NCBI GenBank assembly: GCA_902772945.1 | Contig: CACYCU010000117.1 | Span: 1 to 7,250 of the forward strand | Direction: 5' to 3' | From: an uncultured bacterium | GTDB taxonomy: Bacteria > Cyanobacteriota > Vampirovibrionia > Gastranaerophilales > Gastranaerophilaceae | DNA length: 7,250 bases | Part shown: piece after piece, positions 6,358 to 7,250 of the stretch | How positions within the stretch are numbered: position 1 is the stretch's first letter | Layout of the letters: the number at the start of each line of letters is the position of its first letter | Made by a program: the position numbers and the translations under genes | Notes under the pieces: generated by a model | What the model was told of the DNA's origin: nothing | Seen by the model: only the letters and a program-made list of their open reading frames with translations | Databases searched by the model: none

Positions 6358-6984
6358 TTATTCGTTAGCTGTAATTTTATATACACAACCAGCCAAAATG
6401 CCTGCTACCAAGTTTGTTAAAGCAGTAATTCCTGCAACTTTCCAACAAGCTGTACCCATTGTTAATAAACCTAAAGCTACAGCCGGATTGAAAGCACCAA
6501 AGCAGATTCCTGCAGTTGCAAAAGCACCTACAGTAACTGTAGCACCAATTGCCAATCCATAGAACGAATTGCCATCTGTATCTTTGTCTGTTGCTGTATG
6601 CAATACAACATAGCAAAGCGCAAATGTGAATAACAATTCTGCAACAATTAATGCAGGAATGTTAAATTTCGCTTGTTGTTCTACAGGTGTTACAACAACC
6701 AAGTATGAAACAACCAATGCTGCCAAGGCACCACCGGCTAATTGAGCTACCCAATACGGAATAAGATCTTTCCAAGGTAATGCTCCTCTAACTGCTGCCG
6801 CAATTGAAACTGCAGGGTTATAATGTGCACCGGAAACATGACCGCCTGCATATACCATAACCATTAACGCAAAACCAATTGCGATTGCAGGAATTGCGCC
6901 ACCGCCTACTGAAAATACAGTACAACCAACTGTCAATACAAGAAAAAATGTACCAATAAGTTCTACTAAACACTTTTTCAACAT
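6358..6984 (-). CDS. MIP-family channel (aquaporin/glyceroporin-like) with non-canonical selectivity filter
   Basis: The 208-residue inner-membrane channel has the six-helix MIP fold and both pore-lining NPA motifs: SGAHYNPAVS (51-60, NPA 56-58) and FGAFNPAVALG (162-172, NPA 166-168). Residues AELLFTFALCYVVLHTATDK (115-134) match the MIP fourth helix. Aligning by eye without gaps to E. coli AqpZ around the second NPA, the selectivity-filter positions F43, H174, T183 and R189 become Ile36, Ala154, Gly163 and Val169. A filter without the arginine and aromatic suggests a wider, less water-specific pore; the solute is unknown. I chose the start at 6984 because a near-perfect AAAGGAGG lies 7 nt upstream and the protein then begins MLKKCLVELIGTFFLV, as is usual. 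An upstream ATG at 7020 would add 12 charged residues and overlap the promoter. The gene appears monocistronic. Confidence 0.92.
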   Translation of the reverse strand: MLKKCLVELIGTFFLVLTVGCTVFSVGGGAIPAIAIGFALMVMVYAGGHVSGAHYNPAVSIAAAVRGALPWKDLIPYWVAQLAGGALAALVVSYLVVVTPVEQQAKFNIPALIVAELLFTFALCYVVLHTATDKDTDGNSFYGLAIGATVTVGAFATAGICFGAFNPAVALGLLTMGTACWKVAGITALTNLVAGILAGCVYKITANE

Positions 6985-6991
6985 ATAAAGT

Positions 6992-6997
6992 CCTCCT
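6992..6997 (-). promoter_or_regulatory. Near-consensus Shine-Dalgarno that sets the channel start
   Basis: The minus strand has AGGAGG, within AAAGGAGGA, 7 nt before the ATG at 6984. This is the strongest ribosome site in the window and decides against the longer reading frame beginning at 7020. Confidence 0.9.
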
Positions 6998-7010
6998 TTT
7001 TCACGTTTGA

Positions 7011-7039
7011 ATTTTATCACATTTTAAAAATTTTTGCAA
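7011..7039 (-). promoter_or_regulatory. Promoter of the MIP channel gene
   Basis: The minus strand reads TTGCAA (7039-7034, 4 of 6), a 17-bp spacer and TAAAAT (7016-7011, 5 of 6), with TG at 7019-7018 forming an extended -10. Transcription would start near 7004, giving a leader of about 20 nt that contains the Shine-Dalgarno. Confidence 0.6.
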
Positions 7040-7061
7040 TATTTCTTAATATTTTAATTTG

Positions 7062-7070
7062 TGTTATAAA
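7062..7070 (+). promoter_or_regulatory. Extended -10 of the PgeF-like gene, placed for a leaderless mRNA
   Basis: TGT followed by TATAAA (7065-7070) forms an extended -10 whose end is 6 nt before the ATG at 7077. The -35 region around 7042-7047 (TTTCTT) is poor, which an extended -10 could offset. No Shine-Dalgarno is present. Confidence 0.45.
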
Positions 7071-7076
7071 TATTAT

Positions 7077-7250
7077 ATGTTTTACATTGAAAAAATAAAT
7101 GGCAAAAAATATCTTAAAAGCACGATTTTAGAAGGTTTAAATCATTATTTTACAACAAGGGAAAGTTTTATCAAAACAAAAGAACCTGAATGTATAGAAA
7201 TTGCAAAACTTAACAAAGAACTTATTTGCAAAAAACTTGATATTGATACA
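7077..7250 (+). CDS. N-terminal part of a PgeF/YfiH-like (DUF152, multicopper polyphenol oxidase family) protein, 3' end outside window
   Basis: The open frame gives 58 residues to the edge. The segment LNHYFTTRES (21-30) resembles the conserved start of the YfiH/PgeF family (a hydrophobic strand, then F-[ST]-T-R). The later AKLNKELICKKLDID (44-57) resembles the helix that precedes the family's Q-x-H motif. E. coli PgeF (YfiH) is linked to peptidoglycan fidelity, while other members act as purine-nucleoside phosphorylases (LACC1 type) or were named laccases. The metal-binding His and Cys residues lie beyond the window, so the call rests on the N terminus only. The ATG is preceded by an extended -10 and no ribosome site; an in-frame TTG at 7059 is a less likely start. 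It is divergent from the channel gene. Confidence 0.6.
   Translation, partial: MFYIEKINGKKYLKSTILEGLNHYFTTRESFIKTKEPECIEIAKLNKELICKKLDIDT

Noticed and set aside
6341..6358. Perfect 7-bp AT-only inverted repeat ATTATAA/TTATAAT just after the channel stop
   Set aside because: It has no G-C pairs, touches the stop codon and sits next to a far stronger GC-rich terminator. It probably has no separate role.
6377..6616. Open frame of about 79 codons on the minus strand within the channel gene
   Set aside because: It is an out-of-frame reading of the channel gene; its Cys/Asn/Arg-rich translation has no protein-like character.
7000..7020. Upstream ATG at 7020 for the channel gene
   Set aside because: It would add 12 mostly charged residues, has no ribosome site and coincides with the predicted -10. 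The ATG at 6984 has a near-consensus Shine-Dalgarno.
1..7250. Search for defence systems, CRISPR arrays, IS ends, att sites, tRNAs and riboswitches
   Set aside because: No direct-repeat arrays, transposase or integrase motifs, cloverleaf sequences or long structured leaders were seen. Every leader is shorter than about 40 nt, too short for a riboswitch.

Overview
The window is AT-rich (roughly one third G+C by eye) and densely packed. It holds eight complete protein genes and two cut by the window edges, with no gene-free stretch over about 100 bases. No rRNA, tRNA, CRISPR array, IS element or integrase was seen. Codon use looks even throughout, so nothing points to recent transfer. The gene set suggests an AT-rich anaerobic or gut bacterium that exports proteins and recycles cell wall: Na+/amino-acid symporter, ACT-domain protein, GT4 glycosyltransferase, TPR protein, NagZ, secreted hydrolase-like protein, MIP channel and a PgeF-like protein. 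The overall feel resembles the non-photosynthetic cyanobacterial relatives (Gastranaerophilales/'Melainabacteria'), but this is a weak inference that only database searches could settle.

Layout, left to right: the C-terminal tail of an unidentified plus-strand gene (2-94). Then a minus-strand pair, an AGCS symporter (379-1890) whose stop overlaps the start of a UPF0237-like ACT-domain gene (104-382). A minus-strand GT4 glycosyltransferase follows (1967-3019), divergent from a plus-strand TPR gene (3078-3551). The TPR gene converges on, and overlaps by 9 bp, the end of a minus-strand three-gene operon: a signal-peptide alpha/beta-hydrolase-like protein (5083-6273), a 188-residue unknown (4508-5074) and NagZ (3543-4508). 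Just upstream is a monocistronic MIP/aquaporin-like channel (6358-6984) with a clear intrinsic terminator. The start of a PgeF/YfiH-like gene (7077 onward, plus strand) runs off the right edge.

The most notable pattern concerns translation initiation. Five genes (symporter, ACT, 188-residue protein, NagZ, channel) have recognisable Shine-Dalgarno sequences. The other four complete starts (glycosyltransferase, TPR, hydrolase, PgeF-like) have none, and each has a -10-like hexamer ending exactly 6 nt before its ATG. This is the spacing expected if transcription starts at or beside the A of the ATG, giving leaderless mRNAs. Two of these promoters lie back to back in the 58-bp gap between the glycosyltransferase and TPR genes, with their -35 elements directly abutting.

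Functional themes are uptake of small molecules (symporter, channel), envelope glycan synthesis (GT4) and peptidoglycan turnover (NagZ, possibly PgeF). The unknown secreted hydrolase and 188-residue protein are tied to NagZ by operon structure, but their roles cannot be read from sequence alone.
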